Assembly: GCF_010894435.1 (NCBI RefSeq)
Contig: NZ_JAAIXZ010000021.1
Coordinates: 62,001-126,000 of the forward strand
Length of the DNA: 64,000 nucleotides
Source of the DNA: Pyxidicoccus trucidator
GTDB lineage: Bacteria > Myxococcota > Myxococcia > Myxococcales > Myxococcaceae
Direction of reading: 5' to 3'
The first letter of the stretch is position 1. Every line of letters starts with the position of its first letter. This document shows, in pieces, positions 9,227 through 18,996 of the stretch. A program made the translations under genes and the position numbers. Below the pieces are notes generated by a model, which saw only the letters and a list, made by a program, of their open reading frames with translations, ran no database searches and was not told the origin of the DNA.

Positions 9227-9643
9227 TTACCACACGGGCCCAGCGTCGGAAGCAGCTCCCAGCGACGTGGCCGCCTGGAGGGTCTGCAACTTGGCAGCAC
9301 CGACGCCGGAGACGGCGTCCACCTCGTCCCAGCTCGCGAACCGCCCGGTGGCCTCGCGGGCCTCGACGAGGCGCCGGGCCAGGGCAGGTCCCACGCCCGG
9401 CAGGAGGGCAAGCTCCTCCGCCGTGGCGGTGTTCAGGTCCAACCGCCGGCCGAGCGACAGGGCCTGCGCACCCGAGGGCGCGAGCCCATCGCCACAGATG
9501 GCCACGCCATCCGCGCGGATCCGCACCGCCTCCGGCGCGCAGTCCAGCGCCGGGGCGGAGTCGGGCCATTGCAAGCGGGCCACGGCGCCCAGCCCCATCA
9601 ACCCCAGCGCGACGGCGGCGAGCGCGGCGGTGCGGCCCGCCAC
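9227..9643 (-). CDS. ComEA-like helix-hairpin-helix DNA-binding protein
   Basis: A 138-residue protein with an N-terminal hydrophobic segment (AALAAVALGLMGLGAVA), a short linker with a Cys pair, and a C-terminal ComEA-type double helix-hairpin-helix domain: DLNTATAEELALLPGVGPALARR followed by the second hairpin VDAVSGVGAAKLQTL. In competent bacteria ComEA binds transforming DNA in the periplasm; this family match is clear but the natural role here is inferred. GTG start 9643 lies 4 bp after the lysC stop and its stop lies 9 bp before the zinc-ribbon/TPR start, so the three genes are likely co-transcribed. Confidence 0.88.
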   Translation of the reverse strand: MAGRTAALAAVALGLMGLGAVARLQWPDSAPALDCAPEAVRIRADGVAICGDGLAPSGAQALSLGRRLDLNTATAEELALLPGVGPALARRLVEAREATGRFASWDEVDAVSGVGAAKLQTLQAATSLGAASDAGPVW

Positions 9644-9647
9644 GGAC

Positions 9648-10925
9648 TCAGACCTTCTCGCCCATGAGGGCGGCCGTCTCGGAGACGGTGGCCACGCCCT
9701 CGGGAGGCAGCGGCTGATCCAGCCCGAACGCGGTGTGCAGCGCGCGCACGGCCAGCTCCGTGTACTTGGCGTGGATCACACACGACACCTTGATCTCCGA
9801 CGTGGAGATCATCTGGATGTTGATGCCCTCCGAGGACAGCGCCTGGAACATGCGCGCCGCCACGCCCGAGTGGTTGCGCATGCCCACGCCGACGATGGAC
9901 ACCTTCGCGACGTTGTCGTCCGTCTCGATGCCCGCGGCCTGGATGTCCTGGGCGACGCCCTTCACCACGTCTTGCGCCTTGGCGAAGTCCGTCTTGCCCA
10001 CCGTGAAGGTCAGGTCCGTCCGGCCATCCCGCGCCGGGTTCTGGACGATGAGGTCCACCACGATGTGCTTCTCGTCGAGCGCTCCGAAGATCTTCGCCGC
10101 CGCGCCCGGCACATCCGGAACTCCGCACACGGTGATCTTCGCCTCGTTGCGGTCGTAGGCGACTCCTCGGACCAGCACGTCCTCCATGGACTTGTCCTCC
10201 TCACACACGAGTGTGCCGGGGTCATCGGTGAAGGACGACTTCACCCAGAGCGGCACCTTGTACTTCATGGCGAATTCGACGGAGCGGATCTGCAGCACCT
10301 TGGCCCCCACGCTGGCCAGCTCGAGCATCTCCTCGTAGGTGATGCGGTCCAGCTTGCGCGCGGCGGGGACCATGTTGGGGTCGGTGGTGTAGACGCCGTC
10401 CACGTCCGTATAGATTTCGCAGGCATCCGCCTGCAGCGCCGCAGCCACCGCCACCGCAGTGGTATCCGAGCCGCCCCGGCCCAGCGTGGTGACGCTGCCC
10501 TCCTCGTCCACGCCCTGGAAGCCGGCCACCACGACGATGTGGCCCTTGTCCAGGGCGGCGCGGATGGGCTGCGCGTCGATGCTCTTGATGCGGGCCTTCG
10601 AGAAGGTGCTGTCGGTGACGATGCGGACCTGGTGGCCGAGGAAGCTGGTCGCCTTGCCCTGCTGGGCCTGGATGGCCAGGGCCACGAGGCCGATGGACAC
10701 CTGTTCCCCGGTGGCGACGATGACGTCCTGCTCGCGCTCGTCGGGCCGATCGGTGATCTGCGCCACGAGTTTCAACAGGCGGTTGGTCTCTCCGGACATG
10801 GCGGAGACGACGACCACCACGTCATGGCCCGCCTCCTGGGCTGCCAGGCAGCGGAGGGCCACGTTCTTGATGCGGTCGACGCTTCCCACCGAGGTACCGC
10901 CATACTTCTGGACGATCAATGCCAC
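9648..10925 (-). CDS. lysC: Aspartate kinase
   Basis: A 425-residue monofunctional aspartokinase catalysing ATP-dependent phosphorylation of L-aspartate, the first step toward lysine (and diaminopimelate), methionine and threonine. The N-terminus IVQKYGGTSVGS is the ATP/aspartate-binding signature. IYTDVDGVYTTDP marks the kinase domain, and two C-terminal ACT domains (from about residue 268 and 345; SIVGVGMRNHSGVAARMF) provide allosteric feedback. Length is normal for the family. The start is GTG 10925. It is the first gene of a likely operon with the ComEA-like and zinc-ribbon genes, and is divergent from hutH over 110 bp. Confidence 0.96.
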   Translation of the reverse strand: MALIVQKYGGTSVGSVDRIKNVALRCLAAQEAGHDVVVVVSAMSGETNRLLKLVAQITDRPDEREQDVIVATGEQVSIGLVALAIQAQQGKATSFLGHQVRIVTDSTFSKARIKSIDAQPIRAALDKGHIVVVAGFQGVDEEGSVTTLGRGGSDTTAVAVAAALQADACEIYTDVDGVYTTDPNMVPAARKLDRITYEEMLELASVGAKVLQIRSVEFAMKYKVPLWVKSSFTDDPGTLVCEEDKSMEDVLVRGVAYDRNEAKITVCGVPDVPGAAAKIFGALDEKHIVVDLIVQNPARDGRTDLTFTVGKTDFAKAQDVVKGVAQDIQAAGIETDDNVAKVSIVGVGMRNHSGVAARMFQALSSEGINIQMISTSEIKVSCVIHAKYTELAVRALHTAFGLDQPLPPEGVATVSETAALMGEKV

Positions 10926-11035
10926 GGCGCCTGCGACCTCCCTGTGGAGACGGGCGGAGCTATACGAGCAGCGCTCCCGGGTGTAAAGCGCCCGCAGCCG
11001 GCATTCTGGCGTTTACGCACCCCATTGGAGCCCCA

Positions 11036-12562
<1,527 letters not shown>

Positions 12563-12569
12563 GGTGTCC

Positions 12570-13484
12570 ATGCTTCACCGAACCTGCATCGCACTCCTGC
12601 TGCTTCTCTCGGCCTGCGCAACGACTGAGCCCAGCCCGAAAGAGCCAGCGAGCCGAAACCCGAGGGTCGCAAACCTCCAGCGGGCGGCAGAGCTGCCTTG
12701 GAGGGACGGGGGGCGGTGCGTCGTTCGTGAGGCTTCCCAGCCCTGGCCCGTGCTCGCGGAGCGCTGCTTTCACGCCCTCGACCATGACAGGGTCCGGCTC
12801 AACGACCGGACGGGAAGGTGCGCTGTTGCTTCAACGGACGCGGCGGCTCTTGGAATCGGCCTGTGCGTCTTGGCTGCTCCCGAGATCGTTGTGGGTGCGG
12901 TGATAGTCATTGGCGTGGTGGTGGTGGGAGTCGCCATCAAGGAAGCGCTGGATGCGTATGAACTGAGAGGGAGTAGCTCGGAGGATGTAGAGCCCGCGCC
13001 CCAAACGAAGCCCGTCCCGCAGGAGCCCTCCGCGAATCGAAAGCCCAAGCCGGAGCCCTCAGGGCAGGATTGGTTCCCCCCGGTGCCGACCGAGCCACTA
13101 GAGCGAGAGCGCCGCCCGGAGTGCAAGCCTCAACGGGCAAATCACCGTGGCGGCAATGACCCGCACAACAATTGTGCCGACAAGATTCCGAACAACAGTT
13201 TCCCCGGGTGGGATGTGTTCGTGAATGGGAAGAACTTCGACGCGCTGCAACTGGCCAGGCGCACGCTCTGGGAGGTCAAGACCGACAACTTCGACACGTA
13301 CAGTGACTTTCTCCGAGGTCAGGTGATCAAAGATCAGGTGCTGAAGATGCGGATTGAGCGTGCCCTCGCTCTGGCCTGCGGATTTGGCTTCCGGGTCGGT
13401 GTACGCAGCGAAGCGCATAAGGAAGCGCTGGAAGATGCGGCCCCGGATCTCAAGGGCCTTATCGTCGTCATGGACTGGTGTTGA
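12570..13484 (+). CDS. DUF6310-type lipoprotein with PD-(D/E)xK nuclease-like C-terminus
   Basis: A 304-residue predicted lipoprotein: LLSACA lipobox (Cys16), a Cys-containing N-terminal region, a long hydrophobic stretch (about 90-123), a Pro/Lys-rich linker (140-190) and a C-terminal domain beginning NCADKIPNNSFPGWDVFVNG. In that domain, NFDALQ (Asp224) followed ten residues later by LWEVKTDN (Glu235, Lys237) has the D-(x)n-ExK spacing of restriction-endonuclease-fold nucleases. I recall this C-terminus as the myxobacterial DUF6310 family. Toxin activity is an inference. Start ATG 12570 has GAGG five bases upstream (a GTG at 12564 is the alternative). The DUF5953-like gene starts one base after its stop, so translation is probably coupled. 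Confidence 0.8.
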   Translation: MLHRTCIALLLLLSACATTEPSPKEPASRNPRVANLQRAAELPWRDGGRCVVREASQPWPVLAERCFHALDHDRVRLNDRTGRCAVASTDAAALGIGLCVLAAPEIVVGAVIVIGVVVVGVAIKEALDAYELRGSSSEDVEPAPQTKPVPQEPSANRKPKPEPSGQDWFPPVPTEPLERERRPECKPQRANHRGGNDPHNNCADKIPNNSFPGWDVFVNGKNFDALQLARRTLWEVKTDNFDTYSDFLRGQVIKDQVLKMRIERALALACGFGFRVGVRSEAHKEALEDAAPDLKGLIVVMDWC

Positions 13485-13485
13485 G

Positions 13486-14241
13486 ATGGCAGCCAGGCGA
13501 AAGATGACCCTCATCGTCTACGCCCCTGCGCTCGTGGGCGACGACAGCCGCCCTGTGGCCGTGGTTCATGGGATGGAGCGTGCGTTCCCTGGCCTGCGCC
13601 TGGATTGGAGGGTCGCCGAAGACGGGCGCCCCATCGCATTGCCGCAGCGCGACGCGTGGCTCGCAGAAGGGACCAAGGACGGGAGCTTCCCTCTCGTGTG
13701 CAACGGTGACGAGAGCTACCCGGTGATGATTTCCGGGTGGGAACTGCCAGCGGGCAGTTCGCCAGGTGGTCAGGCACAACTTGAGGTCCATGCGCAGCTG
13801 CCACCGGACGCAGGCGGGCGCGCGGCGGTGGCGGATGTGCTGGAGGCCGTGGCGGAAAGCGCACGCGCGTACTGGGGGCATGCCACGCCGTTCAGGGCAA
13901 GCGTGGACATCGCGCGCCAGACGAGGAACCGGCCAGATGACCTGGAGCCCCCTCCCCGAGGCCTGCCGGTGATCAAGTCCCCTGGTGCCATGCGCTCGCC
14001 TGAAACTCCGCATCGGCTGGGTTGGCTGAACTACTGGTCGGCAGCCGCCGCACAGGCCATCGGGTTCCCGGACCCCGCCCGCGACGCGGACCTTCTGTCT
14101 CGGGCGCGGCGCACGACGACGGGCGGGTGGGTTGTGCAGCTCACGGACGCGCCGCTCGACCTCGACAACCCCGACCACCTCGACACGCTCAAGCGGGCCT
14201 ATGATCGCTTCCCGGAGATAGGCGGACGCTCCACCCCTTGA
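13486..14241 (+). CDS. DUF5953-like protein, possible immunity partner of the upstream nuclease-like lipoprotein
   Basis: A 251-residue soluble protein without signal peptide. The N-terminus (TLIVYAPALVGDD) looks like the first strand of an alpha/beta fold. The C-terminal part, with GWLNYWSAAAAQAIGFPDP and a final WVVQLTDAPLDLDNPDHL, resembles the Imm52-like/DUF5953 proteins common in myxobacteria. It starts one base after the stop of the nuclease-like lipoprotein gene, and this fixed gene order is the main reason to suspect an immunity or cognate-binding role. No catalytic residues are recognised. Alternative start: ATG 13504. The next gene converges, with only 1 bp between the stops. Confidence 0.75.
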   Translation: MAARRKMTLIVYAPALVGDDSRPVAVVHGMERAFPGLRLDWRVAEDGRPIALPQRDAWLAEGTKDGSFPLVCNGDESYPVMISGWELPAGSSPGGQAQLEVHAQLPPDAGGRAAVADVLEAVAESARAYWGHATPFRASVDIARQTRNRPDDLEPPPRGLPVIKSPGAMRSPETPHRLGWLNYWSAAAAQAIGFPDPARDADLLSRARRTTTGGWVVQLTDAPLDLDNPDHLDTLKRAYDRFPEIGGRSTP

Positions 14242-14242
14242 G

Positions 14243-14740
14243 TCACCGGAACGCATCGACGATGAACGCGGCTGCGACAGAGCCGTCGAGGATCGCGGTT
14301 CCAGGCTTGGACTCGGGCAGCTTCCTCATCTGGTCATAGCCGAGCCGCGCCACCGCGCAGATGGGAACTTTTTCCCCGTTCGATGACTGCGCCTCGTAGT
14401 ACCGGATGACGACCTGCGGGCCGCTCGTCCAGACCTGCCCGTACAAGCGGCTCGTCGCACCGAGCGGGCCGAACTCCTCCCTCATGACACTCTCAATCGG
14501 CCCGTCGTAGAGCGTGACGCGCCGGCTCTCGGCTTGGTTCGCGTCGAGATCCACCAACACGCTGTCCCCAACGCGCAGCCCCATGTATCGAATCGCCTTC
14601 TTTGATTCTTCCGGGCACTCCTGCGGACCTGGACTACCGTCGGGGCGCAACGCCACGCCACTCCCTGTGCAGCCGGGCGACGTAGCGAGCAGGACGATAG
14701 AGCTGAACAGGAGGGCTTGGGGGGTCGGCATGAACGGCAT
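14243..14740 (-). CDS. Small lipoprotein encoded with the DUF2381 protein
   Basis: A 165-residue predicted lipoprotein with a hydrophobic segment ending in SPGC (Cys24). The body contains conserved-looking blocks (CPEESKKAIRYMGLRVGDSVLVDLD, in part, and RLYGQVWTSGPQVVIRYYEA) that I recognise from uncharacterised myxobacterial lipoproteins encoded beside DUF2381 genes. No enzyme motif is present. The start lies 2 bp after the stop of the DUF2381 gene, so the two form an operon. ATG 14731 is an alternative start. The neighbouring Ser/Thr kinase often seen at such loci is absent here. Confidence 0.78.
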   Translation of the reverse strand: MPFMPTPQALLFSSIVLLATSPGCTGSGVALRPDGSPGPQECPEESKKAIRYMGLRVGDSVLVDLDANQAESRRVTLYDGPIESVMREEFGPLGATSRLYGQVWTSGPQVVIRYYEAQSSNGEKVPICAVARLGYDQMRKLPESKPGTAILDGSVAAAFIVDAFR

Positions 14741-14742
14741 TT

Positions 14743-15690
14743 CTACTTCTGAACGAGGGTGCGTTCCAACTTCACGAACACTTGGAGGAGGCCGTCTCCT
14801 CGGAAGATCTGGAGCGCGAGATCAGTGAGTTGCCCGTCGTCCGTCAGGAAGGCGCTCTTGTCCGCTACGACCGCGATTCGACCCGTCTGCCCCGGAACGA
14901 TCGTGGCTCGGTCCATGCGAAGCGCGAAGGGTCGAGCCGTGTAGTGGGTGAAGTCACGGGTCAGGTAGGCACCGTCAAACTCCCAGGGCCCACCGTAGGA
15001 GGTGTTCTTCAATGTGATGAGCGCTGCCGCTTTGCCGGGGCCTCCGAAGACTTCGACGACCATGTCCATGTCCTCATTCTTCGGCCGGTAAACGAACCTG
15101 CGGCGAAAGGGGGTTTTCTTCCGCTGTCCGTTTACGAGGAGCGTCGCGTAGGCGTGATCGACGGAGTTTTCTTCCTTGCGGTAGCGCTCATTCTCGTCAG
15201 TGAGAGTGTCATTCTTCTTGAGCGCGTCCATCAGCGCCGCGTGCGTGGACGCATGACTTTCCCGGTCTTTGAACACGTCGACCTGTTGGTCGAGAATCGG
15301 CGGCCACCCTCCGTCCTTCTTGCTCCATGGTGGCTTTACGAGGAACGGGATTTCGGTCCCATCAGCCAGCGTCACGACCAGGGGAATTCCTTCGTCCCTG
15401 TTGAGGTCGTGGATGGGCTCAAGGATCACCTTGTTCCGAACCACCGCCAGCGGTTCGAGTCGGCCCTCCCAACCAATCATCTTCGTCTTGATCGCGTCTA
15501 CAAGCTGCTCGAACCGCAATGTCGTGACGACCTGCCCCTTGACGTAGATGGAGTGGGTGCCCTCGTTCGGGTGCTCGGAGAGCATGATGGGGCGCACGGT
15601 GCGCTTGTCGCGCTCATCGCTGGCCTGAGCGGCTGACGAAGCCACAAAGACAGCAATCAGGCCATACCCGAAAAGTGGGAGAGTACGCAT
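14743..15690 (-). CDS. DUF2381 (TIGR02268) family exported protein
   Basis: A 315-residue member of a paralogous family amplified in Myxococcus relatives. A Sec signal peptide (LFGYGLIAVFVASSAAQA) precedes a mature chain starting SDERDKRTVRPIMLSEHP. A short polar helical or coiled-coil region (ALMDALKKNDTLTDENERYR) lies mid-protein, and the C-terminal half is predicted beta-rich (FALRMDRATIVPGQTGRIAVV). The function of the family is unknown; genes often sit beside protein kinases and variable lipoproteins. Here it precedes one small lipoprotein with a 2-bp gap. Third-position GC is lower than in the housekeeping genes at 1-12 kb, fitting an accessory region. Confidence 0.85.
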   Translation of the reverse strand: MRTLPLFGYGLIAVFVASSAAQASDERDKRTVRPIMLSEHPNEGTHSIYVKGQVVTTLRFEQLVDAIKTKMIGWEGRLEPLAVVRNKVILEPIHDLNRDEGIPLVVTLADGTEIPFLVKPPWSKKDGGWPPILDQQVDVFKDRESHASTHAALMDALKKNDTLTDENERYRKEENSVDHAYATLLVNGQRKKTPFRRRFVYRPKNEDMDMVVEVFGGPGKAAALITLKNTSYGGPWEFDGAYLTRDFTHYTARPFALRMDRATIVPGQTGRIAVVADKSAFLTDDGQLTDLALQIFRGDGLLQVFVKLERTLVQK

Positions 15691-16187
15691 GGTCTGGCCA
15701 ACCTACCAAGGTGGGTGCGAGCGCAGCAACCCTCGCGCGCCTCGCCTGTAGGGCGCCGATCATCGCTTTGTTTGGGCGGCCCAAGAATCGCCGGGCCCAA
15801 CGCGGCAGCCCCATGCGTAGGAATCCGCCAGCCGCACACCGCGAGGCGCTCTGGGAGCGTAGGCGGAAGACTGGAATGCATGTTTCCCCAGGTGGCCCTC
15901 CAGCGTGGTTGGAGGCGGTACACGGGGGGCCGGCGTGGGAGGGGGCGGGATGACGAACCCGAGGGCAATCAAAGCAATAGCGGTAACAGCGCGTCCTGCT
16001 TGGGGTTTGCTATCGCCCTGCCGACGGGTTCAAGTCCCGTACTCCAAAGAGGGGCGCATGCTCACGAGTGGCGCGGAGGGCTCTCCGCGAAGCTCCGCCT
16101 GCGCTGACCTGGTTCATGATGGTTTCATGCGCGAGTCATGAGAGATCCTGGAGGTGAGCCGTCGCGCGCGAATGCCAGGCTCGCCGC
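15691..16187. other. 497-bp gene-free stretch with promoter region and a tRNA-like fragment
   Basis: This gap separates the divergent DUF2381 operon and the carboxypeptidase-regulatory-like lipoprotein gene. Open frames here have no homology I recognise and atypical codon use. It contains the tRNA-like 3' end at 16024-16047. I see no complete RNA gene. Confidence 0.6.
16024..16047 (+). other. Possible 3' fragment of a tRNA or tmRNA (T-arm)
   Basis: ACGGG-TTCAAGT-CCCGT is a perfect T-stem and a consensus-like T-loop, followed by ACTCCAA as in an acceptor 3' strand. No matching 5' acceptor, D-arm or anticodon arm lies within tRNA distance upstream, and no encoded CCA follows. It may be the remnant left at a tRNA-targeted integration site, or chance. 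Confidence 0.3.
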
Positions 16188-18611
16188 ATGCCCTCTTTGC
16201 GAGATGCGCTGAAGCTCTTCGTGCTGTCGTGGGTCCTCGTGCTGTCGTGGGTCGCATGCGCCCATGTGTCTCCTGCCGCGTCGACCCCGGAGCCGCAGGG
16301 CCCCGAGCCCGTGCCGAAGCCGCGTGAGGCGTACGCCTGCACCACCGAAGTGGCTTCGGCCACGGTGCTCCTGCGCGTGGTGGACGTGCGGGGACAGCCC
16401 ATCCCGGGGGCTCGGGTCGCACCGGGTCCCCCTGTGGCTTGGGAGGAGCCACGCTTCTTGGAAGACGGGCCGGTGACGGACGCGAGGGGGGAGGCGCGCC
16501 TCGCGCTGCGTCCGGGCCCAGAACTGTCGGCCTTCATCGACGTCATGGCGGAGGGCTACCTGCTCATGCGTGCTTCGTTGAAACTGGCTCCGGGCGAGCA
16601 GCGACGGATGGACGTGAAGCTGCGGAAGCCCGTCGCGATTTCAGGCCGGGTCCTGGATGCTCGCGGACGGCCACTGCCGGGCGCGAGGGTGAGGAGCTCG
16701 AGGGGCTACAGCGAGAACGCCTCCGCCGAGAGCGATGCCGAAGGACGCTTCACCGTGACGGGGATTCCCGAGGGAGGGGGCACGTTGAGTGTCATTCTCG
16801 GTGAACAGGCTCTTTCACAGACGCGGGTCGTCGCTCCCCAGCGGGACGTCGAGCTGCGAGGGGCCTCCTCGGCGCTGGGCGTGCAGGTCCTCGACCCGCG
16901 GGGGCAGCCGCTGCCGGGCGTCCTCGTGAGCCTCCAGGATGCCTCCACGACTGTCGTGCTCTCGTCCCTGATGAAGACCGACGTAGAGGGACGGGTCGAG
17001 CAGGCCGTGCTTCCTGTGACGCGCATTCGCGCCACCGTCTTCTGGAATCGCGAGTGCTTCGGGTGGCAGACCTCCGGTGAGGTCTCTCTCGTCGCCGGGC
17101 AGCGCCACTCCCTGGTGCTTTCGTTCAAGGGGCTCAGTCTCCGTCCGCCGCTTACCGGCAGGGTCGTGGATACGGCAGGACGCCCGATCGCCGGAGCCAA
17201 CGTGATGGCCACGCCACTCGCGCATCCCGACCCGGGCAGCGTGAGAGGTTTGCTCTGGTCGCGGGCGCAGCTCGAGGGGAGCGAGACGCGCAGCGACGCC
17301 CAGGGGCGCTTCACGCTGAAGGACCTGCGAGCGGGCGCGGTGCGCGTCAGGGCCTGGCATCGGGACGAGCTGTTCCAGGAGCTGCCACCCATGAAGGTGG
17401 CTCCCGGACAGGACGAAGTCACCGTGGTCCTGGAGCGCTGGCGCTCGGTCGAGGGGCGGGTGGTGGACCCGGAGGGAAGGCCTGTTCCCTCCTTCTCCGT
17501 GAATCACCGCTACTTCAGCGCCACCTCGGGGCAATTCCAGGATGTGCTCGTTCCCGAAGGCCGGTCGACCCTGGCGTTCTGGGCGGAAGGGTTCGCGACG
17601 GAGCTCCGCGTCGTCGAGATCTCGGCGGGGAAGCGGGGCCGGATTCGCGAGCCCATCGTCCTGCAGCGCGGGCGCATGGTGAGCGGACGCGTCGTGAAGG
17701 AGGACGGCTGCACGCCCATCGCCGGTGCCGTCGTCTCTCTCGACCACGCCGACGCGCCAAGGAGCGGCGTGAGAGACTTCGTGTCGACGTGGACGGATGT
17801 GGACGGGCGCTTCCAGCTCGGTTCGCTGAAGAAGGAGCCGCTGTTCCTCCGGGTCGCCAAGCGGGAGGCCTCGTTCTTCTTCCGTGCCCCCATTCCCCTC
17901 CTGCGCGTGCCCGTGGGGGCCGCCGAGGATGCGCTGACGGTGCGCTTCACTCCCGAGGTGAACCTCGTCGGTGTGGTGAAGGACAACCAGGGGCGTCCCC
18001 TGGGCGAGGCGAGGCTGGACGTGGACTGCGCGCCGTCTCCCATTCAAGTCGACGCCGCGGGGCGCTTCGTGGTGCATGGGTTGGAGGGCGGCCAGCAGTG
18101 CTCCCTCCAGGTCGTCACGAAAGACGAGGCCGGGGCTCCGCTGCATTTCTTCTCTCCCCGCCAGGTGGTGCTTCCCGCGCGCGGCACCTTGCGAGTGGAG
18201 CTGTCCGCGCGCAGGGGTCCGGCCTCCCTGGCGGTCCAGGTGCCCAGGAGGGCCGTGTGGCTTGGGCTCCTGGAGGGAGAAGTCCCCACGCCGGGGACGT
18301 GGAAGCAGTACCTGGAGCTACGAGGCGTCCTTCGCACCGACCCCTGCGAGGACTGCAGGGAGCGCCAACTGCGCGACGGCTCCGGTGCATACACGTTCAG
18401 CCAGCTTCCGCTCGGCCGATACACGCTGCTGGTAGGAGAGATGCGGTCCGGGCTCGACGGGATGGCGTTCGTTCGCGTACCCGTGAAGCTCACCGCGGCC
18501 GGGCAGACGCGGGTGGAGGTCTCCGCCACCGAGCCGCGACACGTCCTCGATGCGCCCCGTGGCCCGCTGACTCCGCCCGCGCCGCTCCCGGGCAATGGCT
18601 GCGGTACTTGA
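16188..18611 (+). CDS. Large lipoprotein with seven carboxypeptidase-regulatory-like (Ig-fold) repeats
   Basis: An 807-residue exported protein. The N-terminus (LFVLSWVLVLSWVACAH) is a signal peptide with a probable lipidation Cys at 24. The chain then carries at least seven CarboxypepD-regulatory-like beta-sandwich modules, each opening with a motif such as VRGQPIPGARV, ARGRPLPGARV, PRGQPLPGVLV, TAGRPIAGANV, PEGRPVPSFSV, DGCTPIAGAVV and NQGRPLGEARL, and many closing with DAEGRFTVTGIPEG-like turns. Such arrays are usually surface adhesion or structural modules; no catalytic domain is seen. The ATG at 16188 has no strong ribosome site. It stands alone, divergent from the DUF2381 gene. Confidence 0.85.
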   Translation: MPSLRDALKLFVLSWVLVLSWVACAHVSPAASTPEPQGPEPVPKPREAYACTTEVASATVLLRVVDVRGQPIPGARVAPGPPVAWEEPRFLEDGPVTDARGEARLALRPGPELSAFIDVMAEGYLLMRASLKLAPGEQRRMDVKLRKPVAISGRVLDARGRPLPGARVRSSRGYSENASAESDAEGRFTVTGIPEGGGTLSVILGEQALSQTRVVAPQRDVELRGASSALGVQVLDPRGQPLPGVLVSLQDASTTVVLSSLMKTDVEGRVEQAVLPVTRIRATVFWNRECFGWQTSGEVSLVAGQRHSLVLSFKGLSLRPPLTGRVVDTAGRPIAGANVMATPLAHPDPGSVRGLLWSRAQLEGSETRSDAQGRFTLKDLRAGAVRVRAWHRDELFQELPPMKVAPGQDEVTVVLERWRSVEGRVVDPEGRPVPSFSVNHRYFSATSGQFQDVLVPEGRSTLAFWAEGFATELRVVEISAGKRGRIREPIVLQRGRMVSGRVVKEDGCTPIAGAVVSLDHADAPRSGVRDFVSTWTDVDGRFQLGSLKKEPLFLRVAKREASFFFRAPIPLLRVPVGAAEDALTVRFTPEVNLVGVVKDNQGRPLGEARLDVDCAPSPIQVDAAGRFVVHGLEGGQQCSLQVVTKDEAGAPLHFFSPRQVVLPARGTLRVELSARRGPASLAVQVPRRAVWLGLLEGEVPTPGTWKQYLELRGVLRTDPCEDCRERQLRDGSGAYTFSQLPLGRYTLLVGEMRSGLDGMAFVRVPVKLTAAGQTRVEVSATEPRHVLDAPRGPLTPPAPLPGNGCGT

Positions 18612-18996
18612 GGACGCTGGCGGGGACGCTGGATGTGAACCTTCCGAGACCACCCCCATGCCTGGGGTGACGACCTTCCCCGTCTTCGCGTCGAAGAGAC
18701 GGGCGGCCTTGACGGGGCGTGCGCGCGAGCCGGACCGTGGGAGCATTGCTGCCCCAAGCGCGCGGACGTCACTGTCACGTCACGGTCGTGCGCACGCTCC
18801 GCAGCCAGTAGCGGCGAACGCTACATCTCGTCCGAATTCGTAACAAAACAGGCTACACCCGTGCGGTCGAGAGTTCCTCTCTACGCAGCGCGTAGTGCCT
18901 GATGCAGGGCGTCGCGCCATTGGCGCGACCGGTGCAGGGCGCGCGACCGTCTTCCAATGGTGGAAGCCATCTGTCACCGATGACATGAGGTGCCGA
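18612..18996. other. 385-bp gene-free stretch
   Basis: No convincing gene. The distal part (about 18780-18870) is richer in A/T than its surroundings and probably holds the promoter of the lipoprotein gene starting at 18997. Minus-strand frames here are proline/arginine-rich and look like shadows. Confidence 0.55.

Noticed and set aside
8252..9667. Repetitive Arg-rich plus-strand frame, considered as a separate repeat protein
   Set aside because: The repeats are the antisense of the 18-residue repeats of the zinc-ribbon protein.
15909..16047. TTGGAGG at 15909 paired with ACTCCAA near 16046, considered as a complete tRNA
   Set aside because: The distance of about 140 bases is too long and no D-arm or anticodon arm can be drawn; the pairing also has a mismatch.
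18318..18746. Minus-strand frame with the piece RLFDAKTGKVVTPGMGVV, considered as a decayed gene
   Set aside because: No family recognised, no ribosome site, and most of it overlaps the carboxypeptidase-regulatory-like gene.
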